From Cellvibrionales bacterium UBA1854 (GTDB lineage Bacteria; Pseudomonadota; Gammaproteobacteria; Pseudomonadales; Porticoccaceae): DNA of 19,853 nt. The DNA lies in assembly GCA_002338445.1 (NCBI GenBank), contig DDII01000075.1, forward strand, positions 3,941 through 23,793, given 5' to 3'. The position numbers and the translations under genes are program-made. This document shows, piece by piece, positions 8,101 to 15,264 of the stretch. Under the pieces are notes generated by a model, which was given only the letters and a program-made list of their open reading frames with translations, did not search any database and was not told where the DNA came from. Positions within the stretch are counted from its first letter, which is position 1. Each line of letters starts with the position of its first letter.

Positions 8101-9976
8101 TGTGTTCGGAAACGGGATGCTATTATCACCATGTATTCGCTTGCTGGCTGCATTCAATCATAAACACATATTTGTTGATCCCAATGCAGATGTAGCTGCC
8201 TCGTTTGAGGAACGACGCAGGTTGTTTTCATTGAGGGGAAGCCAATGGACAGATTTTGATGACTCAGTTCTCTCGCAGGGCGGACGCATTTTCTTCAGGA
8301 ATACAAAATTACTCAAATTAACGCCGGAGATCAAGTCACGTTTTTCAATTGAAAATGATACTCTCACGCCAAATGAGTTGATCAAGAAATTGCTTGTTGC
8401 AGACGTTGATTTACTATGGAATGGCGGCGTTGGAACGTATGTAAAATCTGAATTTGAAACCGATTTTCAGGTGGGAGACAAGGCCAATGATGCTTTGCGG
8501 GTTAACGGAAATCAATTACGCTGCCGTGTTATTGGAGAGGGTGGTAATTTGGGCATGACTCAGCTTGCGCGCATTGAATTCAGTTTGCTTGGAGGCCTCT
8601 GTAATACAGATTTTATAGATAACTCCGCTGGCGTGGATTGCTCTGACCATGAAGTGAATATAAAAATCTTGTTAGACACATTTGTCCGCAATGGTAGTAT
8701 GCAAAAGGTGGATCGAAATACTTTGCTAGATTCCATGACATCGTCGGTTGCGGATAAAGTTTTACAAAACAACAGTCGTCAAACTCAGTCAATCAGTATT
8801 GCGCAGAGAGGCATTGGTCGAAACTGTTTTGAGCTTGAACGTTTTATGCTTTGGTTGGAAGAAAAAGGCGAATTAAATCGAAAACATGAGTTTTTGCCAA
8901 GCGAGAAGGTCGTGTCAGAAAGAGCAGCACGTCAACAAATATTGTGGACGCGTCCAGAGCTTGCGGTGTTGCTCTGTTACTCGAAGATTATGGTCAAAGA
9001 AGCTCTTTTGCAGGTGGATCTATTAGGGGACGCGTGGTTGTCTGATTCCGTTGAACAGGCTTTCCCCAGAGCTCTTGTAGACTTTGCCGGAGGCTCGGTT
9101 ATTAAACATAACCTAGCTAGAGAAATAGCGGCTACTCAATTGGCTAATGACATGATAAATCGGTTTGGCCTAACTTTTTTCTATCATGTGACCGAAACCA
9201 CTGGAGGAACTGCGCATCAGATTGTCAAAGCGCTCAAGGTTGTAATACATGTCTTTGGTATTGATGAACTTTGGAAATCAATTGAAGATGATCACGAAAA
9301 CTTGCCCTCCTCACATCAATTGGATTTATTTTGTGTTTTGATAAAACTTGTTCGTCGAGGTACTCGCTGGTTTCTAAATAGCTGTGAGGATTTTTCGGAT
9401 TGTGGGAGTATGATCGAAAAATATGCGAATCCGATGAACCAACTCTTGCAGCATTGGGTCGCCTTGCGTCCTGAACAATGGAATTTAGAAGAAGGCTCTC
9501 GATTTAGTCGGCTAGCCAAGAACAATCGGCTTTCGGCATTGGAAGCGCTAACGGAAAACATGTTTTTCAGTTTGAGTATCATCAAAATCTCTCTCAATTC
9601 TGAGAAATCTATTGAAAAAATTGCCAAAGACTATTCCTTTATCAATGAAGAGCTAGTTTTAGACAAATTAATGTCACACATACTCGATCTCAACCCCCAT
9701 AGCCACTGGCAATTCATGGCCCAAGACACTTACATTGATCAATTAGCACAGCACAAATATGATCTATTGGAGATATTAATTTCTGACAGCAAAGAGCAGT
9801 TGTTTGAAATGCCGGAGGTTTGGAAGAAGAATGAATTAATCTTGATTTCTCATTGGAAAGATCTAATGACAACGGGGTGGGATTCTGGCGAAGATAATTT
9901 TTCTCAAGTTACCGTTGCGCTTGCTCAATTTCATAAACTTTTGGTTTTTTTGAAAAGAAGAACGTTTGTATCGTAA
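5120..9976 (+). CDS. gdhB: NAD-specific glutamate dehydrogenase, large (~180 kDa) type
   Basis: A 1618-residue protein, the usual length of the large NAD-dependent glutamate dehydrogenase (Pseudomonas GdhB class). It catalyses oxidative deamination of glutamate to 2-oxoglutarate and ammonia, feeding amino-acid carbon into the TCA cycle in the cytoplasm. The catalytic core is visible in the second half. GGLRWSDR is at 818-825, followed by DYRTEILGLMKAQKVKNA. The substrate-binding lysine motif PAGAKGGF is near 849-856 (K853). The dinucleotide-binding stretch VIGIGDMSGDVFGNG is near 985-1000, then LLWNGGVGTYVKS. The long N-terminal half is the family's regulatory (ACT-like) region. The gene appears monocistronic, flanked by noncoding DNA on both sides. 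The start is uncertain between ATG 5120 and ATG 5129; neither has a strong ribosome-binding site. Confidence 0.96.
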   Translation: MVAMNLESNKNNKQHLLQALSALSQQHLEMSEVSLFDQFACHAIQQYLDKDYLNRPLETIFWNLYGLFRVVSNSEPYSLMSESMCFGRLRVFNPRTHLDGWECAQTVIFINCPDRPFLVDSLRIGLNSEIPIIHSLKSSPIWVLRDDKGIAIRFSGEEITNGHSEALIAAEIQALDDSRLESLKLRLTKILSDVDLVVSNHSRMRSRLAAEITSVKTLAPPHENLSEDIEFLNWMLDGAFVFLGVIAFELKNKDGIDYLCEEPDSRDGLFKGRCNSTKEQAVDQLDDDSVKFYQSSGPVIHARSSRRSHIHRNNYSNYVVIKKFDESGLVIGETRFMGLHTSQFHRYSTDRIPILRKRIDALLEDSGLICGSHDYKGLVAIADAFPREELLQMPRQQLLDVLMGVLHGQQRNASLVFAYRDIFKKFLSCFVFIPRISFNSDVRAKIQRAFEHYLGADESNFVSFFVPESTLVRVYLLIPTVPGQFLKVDVAVFEALVQRIVSDWREEFKLVTRTEFNNQRSSSIIRSFSEGFSITYRELYSPAEALRDIIFLERLVESDDLVVDTGSLADKDGPHLKLFHRETPLPLSDLVPILENMGLRVLLERPHEIKHLDEGVFWKQDLSLGIDSERDLAEVGDEVRLALTAVWASKCENDRFNRLVVSSGLDWRVASLFRAYSRYLKQLRIPFSQEFIAETLIRHPVLCAQFKDLFSTMLDPATEHAQNSETINFLTDSINKNIEAVEDINQDSVLRAFHCLIGATLRTNFFQKSGVEYAPYISLKLATSKIPYAPEPRPEIEFFVYSPEFEGVHLREAKVSRGGLRWSDRLEDYRTEILGLMKAQKVKNALIVPAGAKGGFVVKDLRERGGLDARREKGIRSYKLYIKALLDITDNRKGDQIISPLGLRKRDGDDPYLAVAADKGTADFSDIANGLAQKSDYWLGDAFASGGSNGYDHKVMGITARGAWVAVERHFREIGVDIHTDQFDVIGIGDMSGDVFGNGMLLSPCIRLLAAFNHKHIFVDPNADVAASFEERRRLFSLRGSQWTDFDDSVLSQGGRIFFRNTKLLKLTPEIKSRFSIENDTLTPNELIKKLLVADVDLLWNGGVGTYVKSEFETDFQVGDKANDALRVNGNQLRCRVIGEGGNLGMTQLARIEFSLLGGLCNTDFIDNSAGVDCSDHEVNIKILLDTFVRNGSMQKVDRNTLLDSMTSSVADKVLQNNSRQTQSISIAQRGIGRNCFELERFMLWLEEKGELNRKHEFLPSEKVVSERAARQQILWTRPELAVLLCYSKIMVKEALLQVDLLGDAWLSDSVEQAFPRALVDFAGGSVIKHNLAREIAATQLANDMINRFGLTFFYHVTETTGGTAHQIVKALKVVIHVFGIDELWKSIEDDHENLPSSHQLDLFCVLIKLVRRGTRWFLNSCEDFSDCGSMIEKYANPMNQLLQHWVALRPEQWNLEEGSRFSRLAKNNRLSALEALTENMFFSLSIIKISLNSEKSIEKIAKDYSFINEELVLDKLMSHILDLNPHSHWQFMAQDTYIDQLAQHKYDLLEILISDSKEQLFEMPEVWKKNELILISHWKDLMTTGWDSGEDNFSQVTVALAQFHKLLVFLKRRTFVS

Positions 9977-10089
9977 CTATAAGTTTATGTCGAGCGTATT
10001 ATTACTGGAATTAGTGTACTTAGGCGCTTATGAAAAGCTTGAGATGAAAGAGCGCTGTTTAAGTTTGGTTCAAATAGTGCGCTGTCGCC
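9977..10089. other. Noncoding gap between gdhB and rmf 3' ends
   Basis: A 113-nt stretch between the gdhB stop and the end of the opposing rmf frame. I see an imperfect AGCGC...GCGCT pairing with a large loop and no T-run, so no terminator is called. Confidence 0.4.
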
Positions 10090-10302
10090 CTAAAGGGCTA
10101 CATACTTTAAAATTTTTTGTTGGAAAGTTTGTTGATTAAAACTATTCCAGAAATCCGCTTTCTCCTCACGGCACCCCTGGTTCCAGCAGCAAACTAATTT
10201 GGAATCTACTTTGTGGCGACAGGTGTATGAGGGTCCTCTTTGAATAGAGGCTTGGTACCCTTTTAGGAAAGAGCGGGCAGCTAGATCACGTTTCTGTTTT
10301 TT
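10090..10302 (-). CDS. rmf: Ribosome modulation factor, start codon apparently lost
   Basis: This minus-strand frame has 70 sense codons and ends in TAG. It reads KKQKRDLAARSFLKGYQAS at its N-terminus, then ...WNQGCREEKADFWNS..., and ends KYVAL. From memory of the family (E. coli MKRQKRD...GYQAG..., Pseudomonas ...GWREGRSDNW...), this is RMF over its whole length. RMF is a small basic protein that dimerises 70S ribosomes in stationary phase. The spacing of K-x-KRD, GY-A, Cys and W-x-x-G-x-RE is kept, but the usual Cys-Pro is Cys-Arg and GWRE is GCRE. No ATG, GTG, TTG or CTG is in frame before the upstream TGA at 10324-10326. An AAAGGA ribosome-binding sequence lies just upstream, where CTAT-AAAAAA-CAG would become CT-ATG-AAAAAA-CAG if one G were restored. 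rmf beside rlmL also fits gammaproteobacterial gene order. It could be a fresh pseudogene, a gene with an odd start (ATC at 10308), or a sequence error. Confidence 0.78.
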   Translation of the reverse strand, partial: KKQKRDLAARSFLKGYQASIQRGPSYTCRHKVDSKLVCCWNQGCREEKADFWNSFNQQTFQQKILKYVAL

Positions 10303-10526
10303 ATAGATTTTTCCTTTCGGGGATCATTGGCGAAAAATTTAATATATAAAGCCCATATTTTGATACTTATACAGAAAATAACCCTGTCTTTAAGGCTGCA
10401 TGTTGTTAATGATGCGCGGTGAGTTATCATCTATCCAATAATAAAATAAAGCAGTCTTGTCTTGTTCTTCTGTCGACTACGTTCTTTATATAGTAATTTA
10501 TCTGTACATTCCTCTTGGTAATCTAT
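10303..10526. other. rmf-rlmKL divergent intergenic region
   Basis: AT-rich sequence that should hold the promoters of both rmf and rlmKL. A TATATT box on the minus strand (around 10340) could be an rmf -10 element, but no matching -35 is clear. Nothing else is recognisable. Confidence 0.35.
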
Positions 10527-12713
10527 ATGTCATATATAATTAAGGAAAAACAGGAGCATTCATGGGCTGCAAGTTGTTCATCGGGTTTAGAGGCTTTGTT
10601 AGTTGATGAACTTCGGGCGTTAGGAGCGATAAATTTGAAGGAAACGATCTCTACAGTAGCCTTCACAGGCACGCTGGAGGTTGCATATCAGTGTTGCCTT
10701 TGGTCTCGGTTAGCCAATCGCATTTTTTATGTAGTTAAAAGTTTTTCGATTACGTCGGTTGATGATCTTTACCAAAATACGTTTGATGTTGAATGGGAGA
10801 ACCATTTTTCACCGAAGGAGTCATTTTCTGTAGATTTCAGGGGCACAAACAAATTTTTAGATAACTCTCTTTATGGCGCGCGGAAGGTTAAAGACGCGGT
10901 AGTAGATCGTTTCAGAGATATTTCAGGCCAAAGACCCAGTGTTGATACTAAGGAGCCTAAACTGAGGCTAAACGCGCGTCTTAATAGAGACCGAGTTCAA
11001 CTCAGCATTGATTTGGCCGGTGAAAGTTTGCACCGAAGAGGTTACCGCCGTGCATCTGGATCAGCACCTTTAAAAGAAAATCTTGCGGCAGCTTTATTGC
11101 TAAGGTCGGGGTGGCCTAACATTTTTAAGCGGGGCGGAGGTTTAATTGATCCGATGTGTGGAGGAGGCACTTTTTTGATTGAAGCTGCCATGATTGCCAG
11201 GGATATCGCTCCAGGTCTTTTACGTAGAAAGTTTGGTTTCGAATCTTGGAAATTTCATAAGGCACCTGTCTGGGAGTCATTAATTAGCGAAGCGAGGGCT
11301 CGTCGAATCGCTGGATTAAAAAACTTTTGTTCAGACATCCGAGGTTTTGACATCGATCCCTCGGCGATCGAGGCTGCACGTTTAAACATAGCGGCCTGTG
11401 ACCTTGACAAACATATTCATGTAGCAGTCAAGCAGATAGATCAAATTGATGATGTATCCTCAGAAATAAGAGGATTGGTTATAACTAATCCACCGTACGG
11501 TAAAAGACTTGACGATCTTAAAACTCTCAGGCCTGTGTACCAAAAGTTAAGTAAAGTATTAAAACTAAATTTCCAAGGATGGAGCGCATCAGTTTTCACA
11601 GGAAATCTTGAGCTAGTTCGTGAGATAGACCTGAGTCCATCCCGTCAATATAAATTTTATAATGCGTCTATTCCCTGTAAGTTATTGGTTTTTAATGGCA
11701 TAAGATCCAAATCTCAACAGATTCGCTCGCGTTTGACAATCCCACCTTCATCAGAAGAAATAGGTCCAGATGCGCACATGCTCTTGAATCGTCTCAAGAA
11801 AAACAGACGAAAATTAAATTCATGGTTGAAGGCCAATTCGACTAACTGTTATCGACTATATGATTGCGACTTACCTGAGTATGCAATTGCAATAGACGTC
11901 TATAAAGACGTACTGCTTATTCAAGAGAATAAATTGCCGTCGCATTTGGAGGAGACAAAAGCGTCAGAGAGACTCATGGACGCCGCAAAGGTTGTAAATA
12001 AATGTGCTATCGATTGGAAATACAGAGTTTTGTATAAACAAAGAGTTCGTCAACGTGGTTTGAGACAATATCAAAAATCGGAGGACGACGGCGCGATCAT
12101 AATGTTGGTTGAAGAGGGTCCAGCAAAATTTGAAGTTAATCTCACTAAGTATATTGATACTGGTTTATTTTTAGACCAAAGAAAATTGCGGGCTAGGATT
12201 GCCTCAGAAATTAAGGGAAAAAGTTTTCTAAACTTGTTCTGTTATACTGCGACTGCCACAGTGCAAGCTGCGCTGGGGGGAGCGAAGAGCTCCCTAAGTT
12301 GTGATATGTCAAATACGTATCTTTCTTGGGCTAATCGAAATATGAGTTTGAATAATATTTCAGCGTTAGTTCATAAATTACTGCGCGTAGATTGCGTGCA
12401 GTGGTTGAGTGAACATCGAATCGTGGATGAGTCCTTTGATATTATTCTTCTAGATCCGCCAACTTTTTCAAATTCAAAAAAAATGGCCAAGGCTTTTGAT
12501 GTGGCGAGCGATCATGAGAACCTAGTTATTTGGTGCATGAAGTTGCTGACGCCTGGGGGCACATTATATTTTTCGACAAATTTCAAAAAATTTAAGATTA
12601 GTAAGAGGATTCTGCATCAATTTATTATTCGGGACATTACAAAGGAGACAATTGATTTTGATTTTTGGCGCAATCCAAAGGTTCATCGCGTTTACGAAAT
12701 TAAAAACCGATAG
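10527..12713 (+). CDS. rlmL: Bifunctional 23S rRNA methyltransferase RlmKL
   Basis: A 728-residue protein, close to E. coli RlmKL (about 700). It methylates 23S rRNA at G2445 (N2, RlmL half) and G2069 (N7, RlmK half) during 50S assembly. Domains in order: a THUMP-type RNA-binding region near 40-155, the family signature HRRGYRRASGSAPLKENLAA near 165-185, and the RlmL methyltransferase with its SAM-site GGGTFLIEAA and catalytic NPPYG at 321-325. The RlmK methyltransferase follows, with FLDQRK, LFCYTATATV and LDPPTFSNS at 642-650. The frame is open from a TTG at 10515, but the ATG at 10527 is the more natural start; neither has a strong ribosome-binding site. It stands alone, divergent from rmf and convergent with the nitroreductase gene. 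Confidence 0.95.
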   Translation: MSYIIKEKQEHSWAASCSSGLEALLVDELRALGAINLKETISTVAFTGTLEVAYQCCLWSRLANRIFYVVKSFSITSVDDLYQNTFDVEWENHFSPKESFSVDFRGTNKFLDNSLYGARKVKDAVVDRFRDISGQRPSVDTKEPKLRLNARLNRDRVQLSIDLAGESLHRRGYRRASGSAPLKENLAAALLLRSGWPNIFKRGGGLIDPMCGGGTFLIEAAMIARDIAPGLLRRKFGFESWKFHKAPVWESLISEARARRIAGLKNFCSDIRGFDIDPSAIEAARLNIAACDLDKHIHVAVKQIDQIDDVSSEIRGLVITNPPYGKRLDDLKTLRPVYQKLSKVLKLNFQGWSASVFTGNLELVREIDLSPSRQYKFYNASIPCKLLVFNGIRSKSQQIRSRLTIPPSSEEIGPDAHMLLNRLKKNRRKLNSWLKANSTNCYRLYDCDLPEYAIAIDVYKDVLLIQENKLPSHLEETKASERLMDAAKVVNKCAIDWKYRVLYKQRVRQRGLRQYQKSEDDGAIIMLVEEGPAKFEVNLTKYIDTGLFLDQRKLRARIASEIKGKSFLNLFCYTATATVQAALGGAKSSLSCDMSNTYLSWANRNMSLNNISALVHKLLRVDCVQWLSEHRIVDESFDIILLDPPTFSNSKKMAKAFDVASDHENLVIWCMKLLTPGGTLYFSTNFKKFKISKRILHQFIIRDITKETIDFDFWRNPKVHRVYEIKNR

Positions 12714-12721
12714 TAACTATA

Positions 12722-12745
12722 ACTGGATCTACATTCATATCCAGT
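12722..12745. repeat. Hairpin between convergent rlmKL and nitroreductase genes
   Basis: ACTGGAT at 12722-12728 and ATCCAGT at 12739-12745 form a perfect 7-bp stem with a 10-nt loop, 9 nt after the rlmKL stop. There is no T-run on either strand directly after the stem, so it is not a typical intrinsic terminator. It may protect 3' ends or act as a weak bidirectional terminator. Confidence 0.4.
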
Positions 12746-12777
12746 AAGATCCGAATCATCGAAAAAAGCACATTGGT

Positions 12778-13368
12778 TTAAGTCTTGAGTGGCCAGGGAG
12801 CAACATAGTCTTTTAGGGGCACCTTTATAGGTTTAGCGTGCTTGATGGAGGGTGTCCCAATGTACAAGAAGCCGATGATGTCCTCTTTTTCAGATACTCC
12901 AAGACCGCCCTTGATAATGTTCGAGTAAGCGTAAGCACCTGTTCGCCAAACAGTTCCAAATCCGCTAAAATATGCAGCAAGTCCTATATTGTTGAGTACA
13001 CCGCCCGTGGACACGCTTTGTTCAATTTTTGGCACATTAGGATGTTCTTGATAACTAGATATCCCTACGATAATAAGAGGGGCTCGTAGTGCTTTTTTTT
13101 TCGCATGCTCTATAAGTTCTTGCTTGTAATCACGATTTTTATATTTCTCATGTTCGGCAAACAACTGGCCTAGTTCAAATCTATCATCACCACTTATTTT
13201 TAAGAAACGCCATGGTCTCAGATGCATATGGTCTGGGGACCTTAATGCTGCTGACAATATTCTGTTTAATACATCATCGCATGGAGCCGGCTCTTGAAGT
13301 CTCGGCACTGATCTTCGATTAAGCATATGGGTAAGGGCTTCAGGAATTGAGGACGAGGTGTTTGACAT
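12778..13368 (-). CDS. Nitroreductase family protein, YdjA type
   Basis: A 196-residue flavoprotein of the nitroreductase superfamily. The YdjA subgroup is recognisable from NRRSVPRLQEPAP near 17-29 (FMN-contacting Arg/Ser), the following LRSPDHMHLRPWRF near 43-56, and the late GFGTVWRTGAYAYS and GFLYIGTP segments. The group uses FMN and NAD(P)H to reduce nitro or related compounds; physiological substrates are generally unknown. GAGAG lies about 6 nt before the ATG, supporting the start. It is transcribed toward rlmKL and divergently from the thioesterase-like gene, with about 190 nt of noncoding sequence between them. Confidence 0.9.
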   Translation of the reverse strand: MSNTSSSIPEALTHMLNRRSVPRLQEPAPCDDVLNRILSAALRSPDHMHLRPWRFLKISGDDRFELGQLFAEHEKYKNRDYKQELIEHAKKKALRAPLIIVGISSYQEHPNVPKIEQSVSTGGVLNNIGLAAYFSGFGTVWRTGAYAYSNIIKGGLGVSEKEDIIGFLYIGTPSIKHAKPIKVPLKDYVAPWPLKT

Positions 13369-13463
13369 ATTGTGCTCTCTTACGAAGTATTAAAGTTTAT
13401 AAATTAAAAGGTATCTATAATGCGTTATACTACTCAACTTCGTATTTTTGCGTAACAATTTTT

Positions 13464-13485
13464 GTTTAACTGGGGTCCGTTAAAC
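13464..13485. repeat. Inverted repeat in nitroreductase/thioesterase divergent region
   Basis: GTTTAAC at 13464-13470 is mirrored by GTTAAAC at 13479-13485 with an 8-nt spacer; a further GTTAAA follows at once. It sits midway between two divergent genes, so an operator is possible. No regulator is identified. The rest of 13369-13560 shows nothing else I can name. Confidence 0.4.
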
Positions 13486-13546
13486 GCGTTAAAGGTAAAT
13501 TGACCAAGATGATGATTTGGTGACCGAAAAAAACTGTGACTATTTT

Positions 13547-13552
13547 AGAGGA
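13547..13552 (+). promoter_or_regulatory. Ribosome-binding site of the interrupted thioesterase gene
   Basis: AGAGGA, 8 nt before the ATG at 13561. It shows that the upstream fragment is the real 5' end of the gene, not chance sequence before the longer downstream frame. Confidence 0.6.
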
Positions 13553-13560
13553 CGTAATTC

Positions 13561-14016
13561 ATGGACCTCAAAGAAAAGCACGAGGCGTCGGCGAAGGCGA
13601 TATGCTCGATATATACTTTTCTCGATATTAGAATCGATAGTGTAGAAAATGGTATTTGCCGGTCTAAAATCCCACTCTCGGTGAATACATAAAATCTCGT
13701 GAATGTTATGCATGCTGGGCCTATTTGGATGGCAGCGGAATACCTAGGAGGGCTAGTGGCGTTTCATAATTTGCCTGATTCTAAATATCAACTGGTGGTT
13801 GTTGGTGTTACTATCAAGTTTATGAGGCCCGCCACTCCAAATATCACCGCAGAAACAATTTTTCCTGATAAGGATGGAAGATTAATGAAGAAATCGCTTT
13901 TGTCTATGGGTCGCTTTGACTTTTCCATAGACATTGTCGTGAGGGATAGCATCGGAAGAATCGTAGCTGAAGTCGACGGTGATTTAGTTAATAAAGATTT
14001 TTCAAACCTTATGTAA
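13561..14016 (+). pseudogene. DUF4442/PaaI-type thioesterase gene interrupted by an in-frame TAA
   Basis: The frame begins at an ATG with AGAGGA at 13547-13552, 8 nt upstream. It encodes MDLKEKHEASAKAICSIYTF and so on for 43 residues to TAA at 13690-13692. It then continues in exactly the same frame through NLVNVMHAGPIWMAAEYLGG to a TAA at 14014-14016. Together the parts give about 151 codons, the usual length of DUF4442 hotdog-fold thioesterases, and the conserved NxxNxMHAG active-site segment comes directly after the internal stop. Both halves look like one family member, so a single base change is the simplest explanation. A restart at GTG 13699 or ATG 13708 would lack a ribosome-binding site and a third of the fold. 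Possible acyl-CoA thioesterase activity is family-based inference. Confidence 0.8.
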
Positions 14017-14045
14017 GGCGAGACTCTCCATACGAAAACTATTTT

Positions 14046-14366
14046 ATGACTTTTTTTAATTATTTTGTTCGTTTGGTATTTCTGATCCTTTGGATGATCT
14101 TTTTTTTAAATTTCTTTAAGCCTTTCTCAAGTCATTGGAGTTCAACCGTAACCTTTGCTGGACTTCTATTGTCGATATTGCACCTGTCAGAGTTTGTTGT
14201 GGTTCAGAGTTCGCCAAAATTTATCCGTCGAGCAGGAATAGTTGATGTAATATACGTTTTGTTGTTCGGTTCGAATTATTGGTTACCAATTTTAGAAAAG
14301 CAAGCTGCCAATCAGAGTGCTAACCACGCTTTAAAAGGGGAGGACCCTACGAATGATAGTAAATAA
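14046..14366 (+). CDS. Small membrane protein, DUF1145-like
   Basis: A 106-residue hydrophobic protein with helices near residues 5-24, 34-52 and 66-80 and a polar C-terminal tail. The pattern of Trp, then Asn, then a PF pair in the first helix region (LWMIFFLNFFKPF), followed by Gly and a His-Leu-x-Glu segment (LLLSILHLSEFVV), resembles the DUF1145/YhhL family of small inner-membrane proteins of unknown function. I recognise it by pattern only. It starts 29 nt after the thioesterase-like frame and ends 38 nt before the glutaredoxin-like gene, so a three-gene unit is likely. No strong ribosome-binding site precedes the ATG. Confidence 0.65.
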   Translation: MTFFNYFVRLVFLILWMIFFLNFFKPFSSHWSSTVTFAGLLLSILHLSEFVVVQSSPKFIRRAGIVDVIYVLLFGSNYWLPILEKQAANQSANHALKGEDPTNDSK

Positions 14367-14404
14367 TCATCAGCTATGGCGGTGCTTAAGTTGGTGTTTG
14401 AACG

Positions 14405-14644
14405 ATGCCTGATCTAGTGCTGTACACCGGCCCAAATTGTCATCTTTGCGATCATGCTGAAGAGATATTAAAACCCCTTCTCTTGCGGCAGGATATAAAA
14501 ATGACGAAGAGGGATATTTCTTCTGATATGAGTTTGAAAAAAAAGTATGGATTACGAATCCCTGTACTTCTTTTTAATGGCGGAATTGAGATAGATTGGC
14601 CATTTACAACATTTCAGATTGAAGAGCTCGTAAATAATTTATGA
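14405..14644 (+). CDS. Glutaredoxin-like (DUF836) family protein
   Basis: A 79-residue thioredoxin-fold protein with an N-terminal redox motif CHLC at residues 13-16, preceded by LVLYTGPN. The cis-proline segment is RIPVLLFNG, near 52-60. Both match the short DUF836 glutaredoxin-like family. These proteins are presumed thiol oxidoreductases in the cytoplasm, but no partner is established. A GGTG sequence 8 nt before the ATG is a modest ribosome-binding site. It is the last gene of the short plus-strand unit and ends 1 nt from the stop of the opposing yaiI-like gene. Confidence 0.82.
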   Translation: MPDLVLYTGPNCHLCDHAEEILKPLLLRQDIKMTKRDISSDMSLKKKYGLRIPVLLFNGGIEIDWPFTTFQIEELVNNL

Positions 14645-14645
14645 A

Positions 14646-15095
14646 CTACAAATAATGTTTTGTTATAAATCTGTCTAAAGCATTAGCAAATGTCATGCGA
14701 TCACGTTTCGATAAGGGTGGCGGACCTCCTACATGAATTCCGGATCCTCGGATTGATTCCATGAAGTCTCGAATATTTAATTTTGATCTAATATTCTCAG
14801 AAGTATACAACTCGCCCCGAGGGTTGAGGGCGTGGCCGCCAGCGTCAATTATCTCTGCAGCTAACGGTATATCGGCTGTAATTATGAGGTCGCCTGCGGA
14901 AATGTGATTTAATATATAGTTATCTGCAACGTCAAAGCCTTTCGGCACGTGTATCATTTTAATCTTGGTTTTGCGAGGGATAGGTAATTGCGTATTGGCA
15001 ACAAAGATTATGGGTAATTGAGTTCGTTCTGCAACTCGGTAAAGGATATTTTTTACTGGTTTAGGACAGGCATCGGCATCAACAAAAATTTTCAT
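14646..15095 (-). CDS. yaiI: YaiI/YqxD family protein (DUF188, UPF0178)
   Basis: A 149-residue protein with the family hallmarks: N-terminal MKIFVDADACPKPVK, then FVANT, GDLIITADIPLA in the middle and NPRGE. The fold is related to PIN/NYN-type nuclease domains and the Asp residues could bind metal; activity has not been established for this family as far as I know. The frame is open from a TTG at 15104. The ATG at 15095 gives the canonical N-terminus, and GAGGT about 12 nt upstream is an acceptable, slightly distant, ribosome-binding site. It is divergent from thrS (about 170 nt) and abuts the glutaredoxin-like gene tail to tail. Confidence 0.88.
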   Translation of the reverse strand: MKIFVDADACPKPVKNILYRVAERTQLPIIFVANTQLPIPRKTKIKMIHVPKGFDVADNYILNHISAGDLIITADIPLAAEIIDAGGHALNPRGELYTSENIRSKLNIRDFMESIRGSGIHVGGPPPLSKRDRMTFANALDRFITKHYL

Positions 15096-15264
15096 AGAAG
15101 TCAAACTACCTCATAGTGAATGTTACCTTTGCAATATTTATGTCGGTTTATCAGTATTGATTGCTTGAATCTGCACTCTTTGATAGTAAACTATAGGCAC
15201 TTCTTGCGAAAAAGATACAAATTATGCACTTTTTTTGTGAGCGGAACCCGCCGGAGGAAAAAAG
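15096..15264. promoter_or_regulatory. thrS leader and divergent promoter region
   Basis: A possible thrS promoter is TTGAAT with a 16-nt spacer to TAAACT, around 15165-15192 (weak match). A short GC stem, GCGG-AAC-CCGC, sits at 15241-15251 just ahead of the GGAGG ribosome-binding site at 15253-15257. I cannot see the elaborate tRNA-like operator known from E. coli thrS, though folding would be needed to exclude it. Confidence 0.3.

Noticed and set aside
10301..10327. ATG at 10327 (minus strand) as an alternative rmf start
   Set aside because: It is out of frame with rmf, reads MIPERKNL then stops, and has no ribosome-binding site. Using it would need a frameshift and an N-terminus longer than the family's.
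13561..14016. TAA read as a sense codon in this organism
   Set aside because: TAA ends several intact genes here, including gdhB, moxR and DUF58, so a changed genetic code is not supported.
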